This document shows positions 9,092-18,235 of a DNA stretch of 64,000 bases, one piece after another. The notes beneath the pieces were generated by a model, which saw only the letters and a list, made by a program, of their open reading frames with translations, made no database searches and was not told the origin of the DNA. The stretch spans positions 62,001-126,000 of the forward strand of contig JAFTXX010000044.1 of the NCBI GenBank assembly GCA_017461475.1. Reading direction: 5' to 3'. The DNA comes from Clostridia bacterium (GTDB taxonomy: Bacteria; Bacillota; Clostridia; Oscillospirales; CAG-272). The translations under genes were made by a program, and so were the position numbers. Positions within the stretch are counted from its first letter, which is position 1. Every line of letters begins with the position of its first letter.

Positions 9092-11080
9092 TTAGATTGT
9101 TTCACCCGAGGGTTTCATATAGCCTGTGCCGACTGCCTTGGGTTCACCGAATACCGGTATGCCGTTTTCGTCAAAGTGGAACTGCTGGAGACCGAGCTTA
9201 CGTCCGCTTGACTGGTAATGATATGCAAGCCAATACTGTGTGCCGTCTGGGGACTTGAACACCGAGCAATGTCCGGGGCCCTTTATGCTGTCGGTGCCGC
9301 TGAATACCGCTTCCTTGTACTTTGTCCAGCTTGCCTTGGAAAGGATGTCGCTTCCCGTAAACTCAAGCAGACCGAGACAGTAGAAGCCCGAGGTAACGCC
9401 GTTGGCACTGTAGAGCATGAAGAGCTTGCCTTCTGGCGAAACAAAGGTGAAAGGACCTTCGTTAACTTTGCCGCCCTGAGTTTCAAAGTCGTAGGTGGGA
9501 GTTGCGATAACGGTAACGCGGGAGTTGTCAATAGTCCACGGGTCGGAGAGCCTTGCAACCGTGATGATGTTGCCGTTGAGAATACGTGCAAATGCGATGT
9601 AGTTTTCGCCCTGCCATGTGAAAGGATGTGCGTCGATTGCCCAGATATCGGGGTCGAGGAACGCCTTGAATACATAATCGCCGTAGGGGTCGGAGCTTGT
9701 CGCCTCAAGGCAGAAGAGACGGATGGACTTCGATGCCGCGTCGTCCTTGTCTTCCATCGACGTTGCGCCGCTTGCGTAGATGTACCACTTGCCGTTCATC
9801 TTTTTAAGTTCGGGCGCGTAAAGCTTGTGCTTTACTTCTTTGTCTTCGCCCGCAACGTAGATTTCCTTACCGTCTGCGGTGTCAAGGTTGCCGAGACCGG
9901 CGACGGTCTTTGAACGGTAGAGAATTACGCGGTCATTCTTGGGTGCGGAGTAGATTGCGTAGTAGTATTCGGTTTCTTCGTCATATACGACGCAGGGGTC
10001 GCCCGACTGGCCGAGGCTGCGCACGGGGTTGGAAAGGAGCGCGCTGATGTATGTGTCCTTTTCTGTGAGGTCAAGCACGGGTGCGTAGGTGATGTAGCTG
10101 TCGATAAATGCGGTGACGGCTTGGCGAAGATAGGTGTTGTCGGCACCGCCAAGTGCGACAGATGTGCCGCTTACGATAATGCCGACTTCGCCTGCGCCTA
10201 CCTCGGAAAGTTTTGCGGAAATTTCACGCGTGGTGTTTCCGACAACGATTTCCCCGCCGGTCTTCGCGGTGCTGTCTTTTATAACGGGGAGTGTAACGCC
10301 GTAAGCCTCGTTAACGGCTTTTACGATGTTGTTTGCAAGAATTGTTACGGTAGCGTTTGCACCCTCGGAAATTACTACCGAGCAGTTTTTGATAGAAACG
10401 CCGCCGATAGTGAGCGTATCCGCAGAGCCGATAACGCTTTTCATAAGTTCTGCGCTTACGGTTCCGTTTGCAACAAGACTGTCACAGAGTTTGTCTCCGC
10501 TCTTAACCGCAGCGGTGAGTGCGTTATAGCAAATCACGAATGCGTCACCTCTTTTAAAGTTTGTATTGGGTGTTTCGCCCGGGATAAGTCCAACATTTGC
10601 GGCAAGGGTATATGGATTACTCCAGATAAAGTCGCCGGTGCCGTCGTTTTTATCAGTGTAGCCGAGCACGCGGAGAATTGCGGTGAGGAATGCCGCCTCG
10701 CTCATTGCGGTGTTCGAGTCAAACTTTGTTGCACTTACGCCCTGCGTAATGCCGTTTGCATAGGCGTAGCTGATGTAAGGCACTGCCCATGAGGGAAGGT
10801 CTGTGAAGGGGTGGGAATTTGTTTCGGAAGTCGCTTTGCCCTCTGCACCGAGGAAACGGACTACCTGTGTTATGGACTCTGCTCGGGTGAGACTGCCGCC
10901 AAGGTCAAAGTTTACACTGCCGTCAGCGTTTGTGCCCTTGCCTGCGAGAAGCCCGAGTGAGTGAAGCGCCTCTGCCGCCTCTGCTCCCGCTATGTCTTCC
11001 GCTGCCGAAACAAACGGAACGCATGCAAAAAGCATAATCGCCGCCAAAAGCAGGGAAGCAAATCTTAGTGTTTTTTTCAT
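9092..11080 (-). CDS. S-layer-anchored GH43-type glycoside hydrolase
   Basis: The chosen ATG at 11080 follows AAGGAG and begins the signal peptide MKKTLRFASLLLAAIM, giving 662 residues. A further upstream start (11125) has no such site. Order of parts: signal peptide (1-26); three SLH repeats (about 30-205), which bind secondary cell-wall polymer; a small alpha/beta domain (about 225-335) resembling the N-terminal domains of alpha-glucuronidase or hexosaminidase-type enzymes; and a five-bladed GH43 propeller (about 345-660). Expected catalytic residues are present: Asp361 (SGDPCVV, base), Asp483 (AIDAHPF) and Glu541 (VNEGPF, acid). The family acts mostly on arabinan, arabinoxylan or related pectic chains. 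The SLH region is very similar to that of the protein encoded at 20807-23356. Confidence 0.9.
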   Translation of the reverse strand: MKKTLRFASLLLAAIMLFACVPFVSAAEDIAGAEAAEALHSLGLLAGKGTNADGSVNFDLGGSLTRAESITQVVRFLGAEGKATSETNSHPFTDLPSWAVPYISYAYANGITQGVSATKFDSNTAMSEAAFLTAILRVLGYTDKNDGTGDFIWSNPYTLAANVGLIPGETPNTNFKRGDAFVICYNALTAAVKSGDKLCDSLVANGTVSAELMKSVIGSADTLTIGGVSIKNCSVVISEGANATVTILANNIVKAVNEAYGVTLPVIKDSTAKTGGEIVVGNTTREISAKLSEVGAGEVGIIVSGTSVALGGADNTYLRQAVTAFIDSYITYAPVLDLTEKDTYISALLSNPVRSLGQSGDPCVVYDEETEYYYAIYSAPKNDRVILYRSKTVAGLGNLDTADGKEIYVAGEDKEVKHKLYAPELKKMNGKWYIYASGATSMEDKDDAASKSIRLFCLEATSSDPYGDYVFKAFLDPDIWAIDAHPFTWQGENYIAFARILNGNIITVARLSDPWTIDNSRVTVIATPTYDFETQGGKVNEGPFTFVSPEGKLFMLYSANGVTSGFYCLGLLEFTGSDILSKASWTKYKEAVFSGTDSIKGPGHCSVFKSPDGTQYWLAYHYQSSGRKLGLQQFHFDENGIPVFGEPKAVGTGYMKPSGETI

Positions 11081-11189
11081 AATTTTTCTCCTTCTTAGGG
11101 GAATTTTTCTACATATATTGTACAATACATTTTCGAGCAGGTAAATATCAAATTACATATTTATTGTATAAAAAATATAAAAAAGAGCT

Positions 11190-11420
11190 GTAAATTGATG
11201 TTAATACAAGTAATGGCGATGCACACACCCGTAGGGGCGATTATTAATCGCCCGAAAAGCAGGGATTAGATGTTTTGCAAACGGGCGATTAATAATCGCC
11301 CCTACGTTAGTTGGATAACAGCCGTATGCAATGATTGAATATTTCGCCTTTAGGGTCGTCGAGGACGTCGACCCCTACGAGGTTTGTGCGTCTCCATTAC
11401 TCCCCTAAACATTAATTTAC
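11190..11420. mobile_element. MITE-like palindromic element, interior type II
   Basis: The 40 bases at 11190-11229 match the reverse complement of 11381-11420 at 31 positions, and both ends begin GTAAATT. The interior holds two further palindromes. One is a 24-bp arm at 11231-11254 (GTAGGGGCGATTATTAATCG core) repeated inverted at 11282-11305; the other is at 11351-11378 around GTCGAGGACGTCGAC. No coding capacity. The same outer ends occur on the type I elements elsewhere in the window. It fills the gap between two minus-strand genes. Confidence 0.75.
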
Positions 11421-11466
11421 CAAACAAAAAACTTGCAAAACCGCGGTTTTGCAAGTTTTTGTCATT

Positions 11467-13122
11467 TTACTGTTCAAACGTAAGGCCTACTTCCCAAAGG
11501 TCGTATTCGCAGACGGGAACGCCGTTTACGGTGAGTCTTTGGTGGAGGGTAGAGCCGTTGGTAAAGCCGCTGTCGCCGATTTTGTCGCAGAGTATGCCGC
11601 CGCGCTTTACGGTGTCGCCTTCGCTGACCTTGATACTGTTCTTATCAAGGTTGTGGTACCAGCTCATAAGACCGTAGCCGTGGTCTACGACCACGATGTC
11701 GCCCGAGAACTCGGTGTAGCCGACGTAGATTACTTTGCCGTCCATGACCGCCTGAACCTTGCTGCCCGCGCTCATTGTGTAGTCGAGACCTTCATTTCTG
11801 TAGATGCCCGAGCCGTCTTTGAGAGTCTTTGTTCTGCCGTAGCCGAACAGACCGCCGCTTGTGTTGCTGTAGGCGGAGCTTGCAGAGTAGAAGATGTCTG
11901 CGGTGAAGTATTTAACCGACGAGTCGGTGCCGCTTATAATTTCTTTGACCTTTGCGTCGTATGCCGCGAGCGTTTCATCGGTGTACGATGCGGAAATCTT
12001 TGCGGATGACGCGGGATGTGTGCCTGCGTTCTTGAAGGTCTTGTCTCCGACGCTCATAACGAGAGTTTCGTTGATGCCCGCATAGGAGAGGGTAATGGTG
12101 TATTCGCCTGCTTCCGAGTCGTAGGCGGTGGGAAGGAGCGCATAGGAGTTCGTACCGTCGGTGTAGAATACGGGGAGGATCTCCTCGCCGTCATGCGTGA
12201 GGGCGGGGGAGACGGAAACGGTGAGGTTTTCGGGGTCTTTTACGCTTGCCGCGGTAATCATCGCAACATCGCCGAGGACAAACGCATCGTTAGTCTTGCC
12301 GCTGTAGGTGATGAAGAATTCAGGCTGTGCCTCGATATCGAGTATAAATGTGTAGTTTGCCGAGCCGTATGGAAGTGTCTCTTCCTCGTCCCATGTTGCT
12401 TTTGCTTCGATAACAACCACGGGATTTGCCTTGGTGTCTACCGTGAGATTTGCAAAGTCACCGCTGTAAAGCTCGGTTCCGTCCTCTGCCTTGGCAGTGA
12501 TGTCAAATGTGCTCGGCTGACGCGAGAATGTAAGCGAAAGACCGCTCTTGCTTGTATATGTTACGGTTTCCTCTGCTGTTTTTGTAAGAGAAGCGGAAAC
12601 TATAACATCGCCGCTCTTAGGAATATACGACCAGTCATAGCTTGCGGGGAGAATTTCGTTTGAACCGTTTGAGAGGGTCGGGACTGCCGCGTCCTCATAA
12701 AGTCCCTGCGCGTACTTTGTATTCAGAAATTCGGCAACTTTTTCTTCATTAAGTGAAAATGCAGAGCCCTGGGAGTTGACATAATAACCCATTGTTTCAT
12801 CCTTGAGGATGTAGTACTGCGAGGAGGTCTCTCTTGAGCCGTCGTATACGGTAACGCTGAAATTTCCCTGACCGGCAAGCATGGACGGAAGACTGCTTAT
12901 GGGAGTTGCTGTAGTGTCCATCTCTTTGAACAGTGTCATTATTGCGCTGTCGGAGTTTTCTTTGTAAACCATGCCCGAAACCGAGTCTTTGATTATGATA
13001 GTGTCGGCTTCGTTAAGCCCTACGGGCGTGCTGTTCATATAAATATAGTTGGCAATGCCGATGTATGTCGGTATAAACAGAGCAACTATCAGCAAAGCGA
13101 TTATCAGTTTGTTTTTCTTCAT
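11467..13122 (-). CDS. Membrane-anchored M23-fold protein with degenerate active site
   Basis: The 551-residue protein has an N-terminal membrane anchor (about 5-27), a long central region of Ig-like/beta-rich sequence (about 130-350) and a C-terminal LytM/M23 domain (about 420-551). In active M23 peptidases the zinc site reads HxxxD...HxH. Here the first histidine position is Asn443 (NEGLDY), Asp447 is kept, the YxHL histidine is kept (His490), and the HxH motif reads T-L-H with only His527. It is therefore probably non-catalytic. It may act as an activator, scaffold or wall-binding protein, as known for EnvC and for SpoIIQ-type proteins. GGAGG lies upstream of the ATG and a TATAAT-like -10 at 13153-13158. 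Confidence 0.82.
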   Translation of the reverse strand: MKKNKLIIALLIVALFIPTYIGIANYIYMNSTPVGLNEADTIIIKDSVSGMVYKENSDSAIMTLFKEMDTTATPISSLPSMLAGQGNFSVTVYDGSRETSSQYYILKDETMGYYVNSQGSAFSLNEEKVAEFLNTKYAQGLYEDAAVPTLSNGSNEILPASYDWSYIPKSGDVIVSASLTKTAEETVTYTSKSGLSLTFSRQPSTFDITAKAEDGTELYSGDFANLTVDTKANPVVVIEAKATWDEEETLPYGSANYTFILDIEAQPEFFITYSGKTNDAFVLGDVAMITAASVKDPENLTVSVSPALTHDGEEILPVFYTDGTNSYALLPTAYDSEAGEYTITLSYAGINETLVMSVGDKTFKNAGTHPASSAKISASYTDETLAAYDAKVKEIISGTDSSVKYFTADIFYSASSAYSNTSGGLFGYGRTKTLKDGSGIYRNEGLDYTMSAGSKVQAVMDGKVIYVGYTEFSGDIVVVDHGYGLMSWYHNLDKNSIKVSEGDTVKRGGILCDKIGDSGFTNGSTLHQRLTVNGVPVCEYDLWEVGLTFEQ

Positions 13123-13242
13123 TGCGTTTCCTCCCGAAAGGTATATATAACGATTATAGCATACATTCGGATAAATTTGTAGTATTTTTTAAAAAATAAT
13201 ATTCAGTGTAAAAAAGTGTGTCATGTTGCGTAAGTTTTTGCA

Positions 13243-13271
13243 TTGAAAAAAATGCTGTAATGGGTTACTAT
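13243..13271 (+). promoter_or_regulatory. Promoter of the beta-helix/SGNH/dockerin gene
   Basis: TTGAAA at 13243-13248 and TACTAT at 13266-13271 are 17 bases apart, about 50 bp before the ATG at 13320. Confidence 0.5.
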
Positions 13272-13319
13272 ATAGATGCAACGAAGAAAAGTGCCAGAAA
13301 GGCGGAAAGGTTGTGCAAC

Positions 13320-16058
13320 ATGAACAAAAAACTATTGTCAATTTTAGCATCTGCATTGCTTGCTGTGCTGCTTGTTTTCGGCGCGCTCGCCGAGGAAACA
13401 CAGACGGTTTATGCAACGGGTTCGCTTGTTGAAGCGGTTGAAAAACTCGGCGGTGCGGGCGGCACGGTAGTGCTTGCAAACGATATCACCGTCAGCGGTG
13501 ACATTACAGTGCCAGAGCAGTCAGGCAATCTCACCATAACTTCCGAAAACGGTGCAAAACTTATCGTAAGCGGCTCGCTTATTTTTGAGAAGAATACAAA
13601 CGATAATGTTATCACCCTTGACGTACCCGTTGCCGCAAGCGATGCGGTAATCTACGGCGGCTTCAACTCGGTTACATTTACCGAGAACTTCACCGTAAAC
13701 GGTACGCTCGATTTCTACGGCGGTTTATATAATGTAGAAAGCGACAACGGCGCTACTACAAGCAGAGCGAGATATTACTACGCGCAAAATCAGCTCATAA
13801 CTGCCGAGCTCCCTTATGACATCACCGTAAACGGCGGTACTTTCAGAAACTTCATGGGAGGCAACTACCGTCTCGGCTACAGTTCGCTGCTTGGTTCTAT
13901 AGCGGCACCGATTACCGTCACAATTAACGGCGGTACGTTCGGCACGGGCGTTTCGTATGACGCTGACACAGCGCTCAAGATTGATAAGGCGTTCTCGATT
14001 TCGGGCATGTCTATCCTCGCCGATGACGCAACGCTCACAATCAACGGCGGTACGTTCAATACCCCCATTTACGCGCAGGGTTACATTGGACAGACTTCTA
14101 CCCGCACCAGCGGCTGTTCGCAGTACACAAATTCGGACAAGAAATTCTACGCTATTGACGGCGACATCGCTATCAATATTAACGGCGGTAAACTTAACGG
14201 ATTTGAGGTAGGCGCAACACAGATAACCGCGGCATATCAGCAACTCGTAAGAGGTAACTACACCGTTACCGTTACCGACGCGGCTACATATGCAAGTGAT
14301 ATTATTTTTGACGCTACACAGGTCAAGGCTTATGATGGCAGCGATGCCAAGGCTACACTTGTATATCCCGAGTCTGATACCGTAAAGGTAGTGCGTTTTG
14401 ACGTTGTAAATGACGAGACAAAGACCTACGATGAGCCTCTCCGCATTGCTTGCGTCGGCGACAGTATCACCCAGGGTTCGCGCGCAGTTATTGACGGCGT
14501 TGAAAACTTTGAGCTCGGTTCATATCCCGCGCAACTTTACAAAAAGATGTTTGACCTCGGCGAGGATGTCATAGTTGCAAACTACGGCTGCGGCGCTACC
14601 AAGGTCATGGACTACAGCGGTCTGCACTACAATGCGGGACTTGCATACACCCTTTCGATGGAAGAAACCGACCCCGATTATGTAATCGTAGGTCTTGGTA
14701 CAAACGATGCGGCTTCCACTACCTACACCTACGGCATGGGTGAGCGTTTCTATGAGGAATACACCGCGCTTATCCTCGGCTATGAAGCGCTTGCAAGCAC
14801 TGAGATGGTATACGGCACAAGCGCTATTTACCGCGTTTCCACCGATGTTGCGGCGGTTTCCAACATCCGCGGTTTGCAGGAGACGGCACTTACAACACAA
14901 GCCGCGGCGGGCAAAGCTTGCACTTACATCGACCTTTACGCGCTTCTCCTTGACGAAGCTCTTGCGGGAACGCTCCTTTCCGGCGACAATCTCCACCCTG
15001 ATGTGGAGGGTTACGGCTATTACGCCGATGCCATTTACGATGCCGTCAGAAACGGCGTTACCAAGGTCGAAAACTTTGAGATGACCGACCTTTACGTTTC
15101 TGCAAGCGGCACCAACAACGCGGAGTGCACCCAAGGAAATCCCACCTCAAACCTTGCAATTGCGTTTGCCAAGGCGGCTGATGAGGCTACCATTCATATT
15201 ATCGGCACATACGACTATGCAAAAATCGGAAACGCAAACTGGGGATTCTCCACTCCTACAAACGTAAAGAAACTCACCATCAAGGGTGAGGGAGAGGGCG
15301 CGACCCTCAATCTCAACGGCAAGCACCTCTTTATCAAGAGCGATGCCGTGTTTGACAACATCGCGGTTTACACCACTGCAGGCGGCGCACTTCATTTTGC
15401 CTGCGGTTACCACAATGTAGAGTTCACCGAGACCTTCACCTGCAAGGACGCACTCATGGCGGCGGGTGTTGTTGCGCTCGGCGAGGACAAGAGCAGCGGT
15501 TGGTACAACAGCCGCGAGGCGGTAAGTTTTGAAAACGACTGCACCATCACCGTAAACGGCGGCGACTATGACTACATGGTTCTCGGCAACTATCTGTACA
15601 CCAACTATTCTCCGTCTATCTACGGCACCTACAGCGGCAACATGACCTTTAACATCGGTTCGGGCGTTACCATTACCCACAACATCCGCAACGGTGCAAA
15701 CGGTCAGAACTATCTCACCGGCACGGTCACCGCAAACATTGCATCATGGCCCGAGGGCGTTGTTATACGCGAATATTCGTGGCTCGGCAATGCGGCAGAG
15801 TCAGCAGAGTATGACCCGCGTAACAACACGGGTACCGTCACCGTAAACCTTGTAGGCGGTCTTGAAAGAACCGTCGCAAAGGCAGGCGACTTTGACGCAA
15901 GCGGCACTGTTGACATCAAGGACGTGCTCATAATGCTTGATTATCTGCTCGACGGCATGGACGAAAATATGACGGCATCCTATTCGCCGTACTACTACGG
16001 CATTACAGACATCAATCTTATTGATGTTTTGCACGCGCTTAATAAGCTTACAAAGTAA
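13320..16058 (+). CDS. Secreted beta-helix protein with internal SGNH hydrolase and C-terminal dockerin
   Basis: The ATG at 13320 follows GGAAAGG and starts a clear signal peptide; the longer in-frame start at 13218 has none. The 912-residue product contains a first beta-helix (about 35-330, TINGGTF rungs), an SGNH/GDSL esterase domain (about 375-585), a second beta-helix (about 590-850) and a dockerin-type module at the end (about 855-912, FDASGTVDIKDVLIMLDYLL then a second ITDINLIDVLHAL half). SGNH residues are visible: Ser382 (GDSIT), Asn462 (GTND), and Asp556/His559 (DNLHPD). Such esterases typically deacetylate plant or mucin glycans. The dockerin implies docking to a cohesin protein outside this window. 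The gene has its own promoter and strong terminator. Confidence 0.88.
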   Translation: MNKKLLSILASALLAVLLVFGALAEETQTVYATGSLVEAVEKLGGAGGTVVLANDITVSGDITVPEQSGNLTITSENGAKLIVSGSLIFEKNTNDNVITLDVPVAASDAVIYGGFNSVTFTENFTVNGTLDFYGGLYNVESDNGATTSRARYYYAQNQLITAELPYDITVNGGTFRNFMGGNYRLGYSSLLGSIAAPITVTINGGTFGTGVSYDADTALKIDKAFSISGMSILADDATLTINGGTFNTPIYAQGYIGQTSTRTSGCSQYTNSDKKFYAIDGDIAININGGKLNGFEVGATQITAAYQQLVRGNYTVTVTDAATYASDIIFDATQVKAYDGSDAKATLVYPESDTVKVVRFDVVNDETKTYDEPLRIACVGDSITQGSRAVIDGVENFELGSYPAQLYKKMFDLGEDVIVANYGCGATKVMDYSGLHYNAGLAYTLSMEETDPDYVIVGLGTNDAASTTYTYGMGERFYEEYTALILGYEALASTEMVYGTSAIYRVSTDVAAVSNIRGLQETALTTQAAAGKACTYIDLYALLLDEALAGTLLSGDNLHPDVEGYGYYADAIYDAVRNGVTKVENFEMTDLYVSASGTNNAECTQGNPTSNLAIAFAKAADEATIHIIGTYDYAKIGNANWGFSTPTNVKKLTIKGEGEGATLNLNGKHLFIKSDAVFDNIAVYTTAGGALHFACGYHNVEFTETFTCKDALMAAGVVALGEDKSSGWYNSREAVSFENDCTITVNGGDYDYMVLGNYLYTNYSPSIYGTYSGNMTFNIGSGVTITHNIRNGANGQNYLTGTVTANIASWPEGVVIREYSWLGNAAESAEYDPRNNTGTVTVNLVGGLERTVAKAGDFDASGTVDIKDVLIMLDYLLDGMDENMTASYSPYYYGITDINLIDVLHALNKLTK

Positions 16059-16074
16059 AAAATTCCCGACCTTA

Positions 16075-16110
16075 GCCCAAGTGTTCTTAAGAACACTTGG
16101 GCAGTTTTAT
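16075..16110 (+). terminator. Rho-independent terminator, perfect 28-bp palindrome
   Basis: GCCCAAGTGTTCTT pairs with AAGAACACTTGGGC (16075-16102) with no unpaired loop in the DNA palindrome, followed by a T-rich tract. It ends the dockerin protein gene. Confidence 0.85.
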
Positions 16111-16273
16111 TCGCCTACGGCGAGTTCTATTGCTCCGCAGTGATATTTGTCTTACGACAAGTGGTATTGCCTGCGGCAGTTTTTGGCGAATAAAATATCA
16201 CTGAAACCGCAAGGTTTCAATAACACTTCCCGAAAGGGAAATATCACTCTGTGCTAAAAGCACAGAATATCAC
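16106..16273. repeat. String of small hairpins with AATATCACT spacers
   Basis: An outer pair TTTTATTCGCC (16106-16116) / GGCGAATAAAA (16185-16195) encloses three small hairpins. It is followed by hairpins GAAACC-GCAA-GGTTTC, TCCC-GAAA-GGGA and CTGTGCT-AAAA-GCACAG, each separated by AATATCACT or AATAACACT (about 16194, 16219, 16240, 16265). An inverted copy AGTGATATT stands near the left side (16139-16147). No ORF. It lies between the terminators of two convergent genes and explains most of the 312-bp gene-free stretch. Confidence 0.75.
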
Positions 16274-16285
16274 TATATAAAAATT

Positions 16286-16332
16286 ACTACCCGAAAAAGA
16301 GCTGTTCTTTTCTCTTCTTCGGGTAGTTTTTT
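16286..16332. terminator. Bidirectional terminator next to yajC
   Basis: The stem ACTACCCGAA (16286-16295) pairs with TTCGGGTAGT (16318-16327). A T-run follows on the plus strand and an A-run precedes it, so it can serve yajC on the minus strand. The loop is 22 bases long. Confidence 0.7.
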
Positions 16333-16370
16333 GTCTTATACCATAACAAGCAGGGAATTTGTTGTGTGAC

Positions 16371-16730
16371 TTATTTGTTGTCGCCTTCGACAGCCTTTTT
16401 CTTGTCCTCTGCGCTTACGTCAACACTGCGGATAGCGCTCTTGAGGAAGCGGATTTTTGTACCTGCTTTGCTGGTCTCAATAGTAACGGTTTCATCCTTG
16501 ATGGAAACTATCTCGCCGATGATACCGCCGATGGTGGTAATTTCATCACCTACGGCAAGACCGTCGCGCATTTTCTGCGCTTCCTGCTCCTGCTTTTTCT
16601 GGGGACGTATCATAAGGAAGTACATTACTGCGAAAATTATTACGAGAAAAATAATTGAAGACCAGCCGCCTGCACCGGCGGTCGCGCCTGCAGCGGCATC
16701 AGCACCGCTGTCTAAAAGGAAATTGAGCAT
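16371..16730 (-). CDS. yajC: Preprotein translocase subunit YajC
   Basis: At 119 residues it has the family length. It has a single N-terminal membrane span (about 24-41, IIFLVIIFAVMYFLMIRPQ), the diagnostic RPQKK segment right after the membrane, and the conserved small beta domain (GDEITTIGGIIGEIVSI). YajC associates with SecDF near the Sec translocon. GGAGG sits seven bases before the ATG. Here it stands alone, without tgt or secDF next to it, with its own promoter at 16763-16791. Confidence 0.96.
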   Translation of the reverse strand: MLNFLLDSGADAAAGATAGAGGWSSIIFLVIIFAVMYFLMIRPQKKQEQEAQKMRDGLAVGDEITTIGGIIGEIVSIKDETVTIETSKAGTKIRFLKSAIRSVDVSAEDKKKAVEGDNK

Positions 16731-16762
16731 TTTTTTGCCTCCGTTTGAAAAATATCGTTATA

Positions 16763-16791
16763 ATTATACTATATTGCAAAAACAATTGCAA
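16763..16791 (-). promoter_or_regulatory. Promoter of yajC
   Basis: Read on the minus strand: TTGCAA (16791-16786), 17 bases, TATAAT (16768-16763). It lies 33 bp upstream of the yajC ATG. Confidence 0.75.
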
Positions 16792-16827
16792 GAACTTTTT
16801 AAAAGTCTCCATATTTTAGTGTGCCTA

Positions 16828-16856
16828 TTGAAAAATGAAACAGTTTGTGATAGAAT
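16828..16856 (+). promoter_or_regulatory. Promoter of the D-Ala-D-Ala carboxypeptidase gene
   Basis: TTGAAA at 16828-16833 and TAGAAT at 16851-16856 with a 17-base spacer, about 33 bp before the chosen ATG at 16889. The longer start at 16835 lies inside this promoter, which supports the shorter start. Confidence 0.75.
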
Positions 16857-16888
16857 ATATAGGAACTAAATTTGAAAGGATTTTTGAC

Positions 16889-18037
16889 ATGCAGCAACCA
16901 CAGTCACCGCAAAACGGTTCACAGAGAAAAAACGGCGCGCCTGTCGAAAGAACATATATAAGACCTACAACTAAAAAGGCATCGGGCGCGGCTCCTAAAA
17001 AGAGCAACAATTTTCAAAACGTGTTGCTTTCGCTCACCGTTGTTTTTACCGTATCTCTTGTCGTTCTGATAGCGCTGCTTTTTTCGCTTAAAATGAAGTC
17101 GGACGACCTTGAGGCGACGGCGATGTCACTCGCCGCGGAAAATTCCGCCGCAAGGGAAGAGCTTTCCGCCCTTGAGGCCATAGCCACTGAGGTGCTCCCC
17201 GCGGAAGAGCCTGAGCCGTATGCCGCGTATACGGACAGCACGATAACGCTTGACGGTATCCGCAGTGAGTATGCGATACTTATAGATGTTGCAAACAACG
17301 AGGTTGTCGCGCACAAAAACGGGGATGAAAAGATGTTCCCCGCGTCGATGACCAAGGTGATGACCCTTATTGTGGCATATGAACATATAGAAGACCTGAG
17401 CGATACGTTTACTTTTTCATACACGATTACCGACCCCGCGTATCAGGCGGGTGCAAGCGTTGCAGGCTTCCTTTCCAGCGAGACCGTGCCGCTTATTGAT
17501 ATAATGTACGGAATCGCGCTTCCCTCCGGAGCGGACGCGACCACCGCGGCGGCTGTATATGTAGCAGGAAGTGAGGAAGCGTTTGCCGAGCTTATGAACG
17601 AAAAAGTCGAGGAACTCGGTCTCGAAAATACTCATTTTGTAAACGCAAGCGGACTGCATGCCCCCGACCATTATTCCACCGCGCACGACATCGCCAAGAT
17701 TTTTGAGTACGCGATGAACATTCCCGAACTTGCAACGATTCTTTCTACCTATCAGTACACCACCACGTCAACCGAACAGCACCCCGAAGGCATTTTGCTG
17801 ACAAGCACAATGTTCAGCCGTATGTACGGCGACGAGCCCGAGGTTGCCGAGGTACTTGCGGGTAAGACCGGCTACACAAACGAAGCTTCTAACTGCCTTG
17901 TTTCAATGGCAGAGACTCCCGACGGCAGGCGCTATATACTTGCAACCGGAAAGGCGGCATCTATCGCGGGTGAGGGACAGTACGGAGCGGTTTACGACGC
18001 TATTGAAATTTACAAAAACTATATTCCGTCGGTTTAA
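16889..18037 (+). CDS. D-alanyl-D-alanine carboxypeptidase (peptidase S11, PBP5/DacF type)
   Basis: The ATG at 16889 follows GAAAGGA, giving 382 residues. A basic cytosolic tail (1-45) is followed by one membrane span (about 46-67), a short coiled linker (about 70-105), and the penicillin-binding fold. The catalytic motifs are Ser153-M-T-Lys156 (SxxK), S213-G-A in place of SxN (an Ala at the usual Asn, a variant seen in some clostridial homologues as far as I recall) and Lys326-T-G. The enzyme trims the terminal D-Ala of peptidoglycan stem peptides outside the membrane. Unlike PBP5 the anchor is N-terminal, and the usual C-terminal amphipathic helix is missing. The gene is monocistronic between a promoter and a terminator. 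Confidence 0.92.
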   Translation: MQQPQSPQNGSQRKNGAPVERTYIRPTTKKASGAAPKKSNNFQNVLLSLTVVFTVSLVVLIALLFSLKMKSDDLEATAMSLAAENSAAREELSALEAIATEVLPAEEPEPYAAYTDSTITLDGIRSEYAILIDVANNEVVAHKNGDEKMFPASMTKVMTLIVAYEHIEDLSDTFTFSYTITDPAYQAGASVAGFLSSETVPLIDIMYGIALPSGADATTAAAVYVAGSEEAFAELMNEKVEELGLENTHFVNASGLHAPDHYSTAHDIAKIFEYAMNIPELATILSTYQYTTTSTEQHPEGILLTSTMFSRMYGDEPEVAEVLAGKTGYTNEASNCLVSMAETPDGRRYILATGKAASIAGEGQYGAVYDAIEIYKNYIPSV

Positions 18038-18098
18038 ATTTTCTGTATTCTGATGCAGTAATTTTAGTATTGTTTAATTGATAAATTTGGTGTAATCT

Positions 18099-18129
18099 AA
18101 AAGCACACGGCTGTTACCGTGTGCTTTTT
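18099..18129 (+). terminator. Rho-independent terminator
   Basis: The stem AAAAGCACACGG / CCGTGTGCTTTT with a CTGTTA loop ends the carboxypeptidase gene. Confidence 0.88.
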
Positions 18130-18194
18130 GCATAAAATTTTTGTATATTACGCAGTTTTTTGCACTGTTTTTTACGACGCTGACATCTGTTATA

Positions 18195-18203
18195 TGGTAT
18201 AAT
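18195..18203 (+). promoter_or_regulatory. Extended -10 promoter of the sialidase-fold operon
   Basis: TGG-TATAAT at 18195-18203 is an extended -10 (TGN-TATAAT). No convincing -35 is seen 17 bases upstream. It is 33 bp before the ATG at 18236. Confidence 0.55.
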
Positions 18204-18235
18204 TAGATTAAATTAAGATGTTTTTTGAGGTGTTT

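Noticed and set aside
16106..16273. CRISPR array
   Set aside because: The constant parts are only nine bases and the variable parts are palindromic stems of differing length; there are no cas genes.
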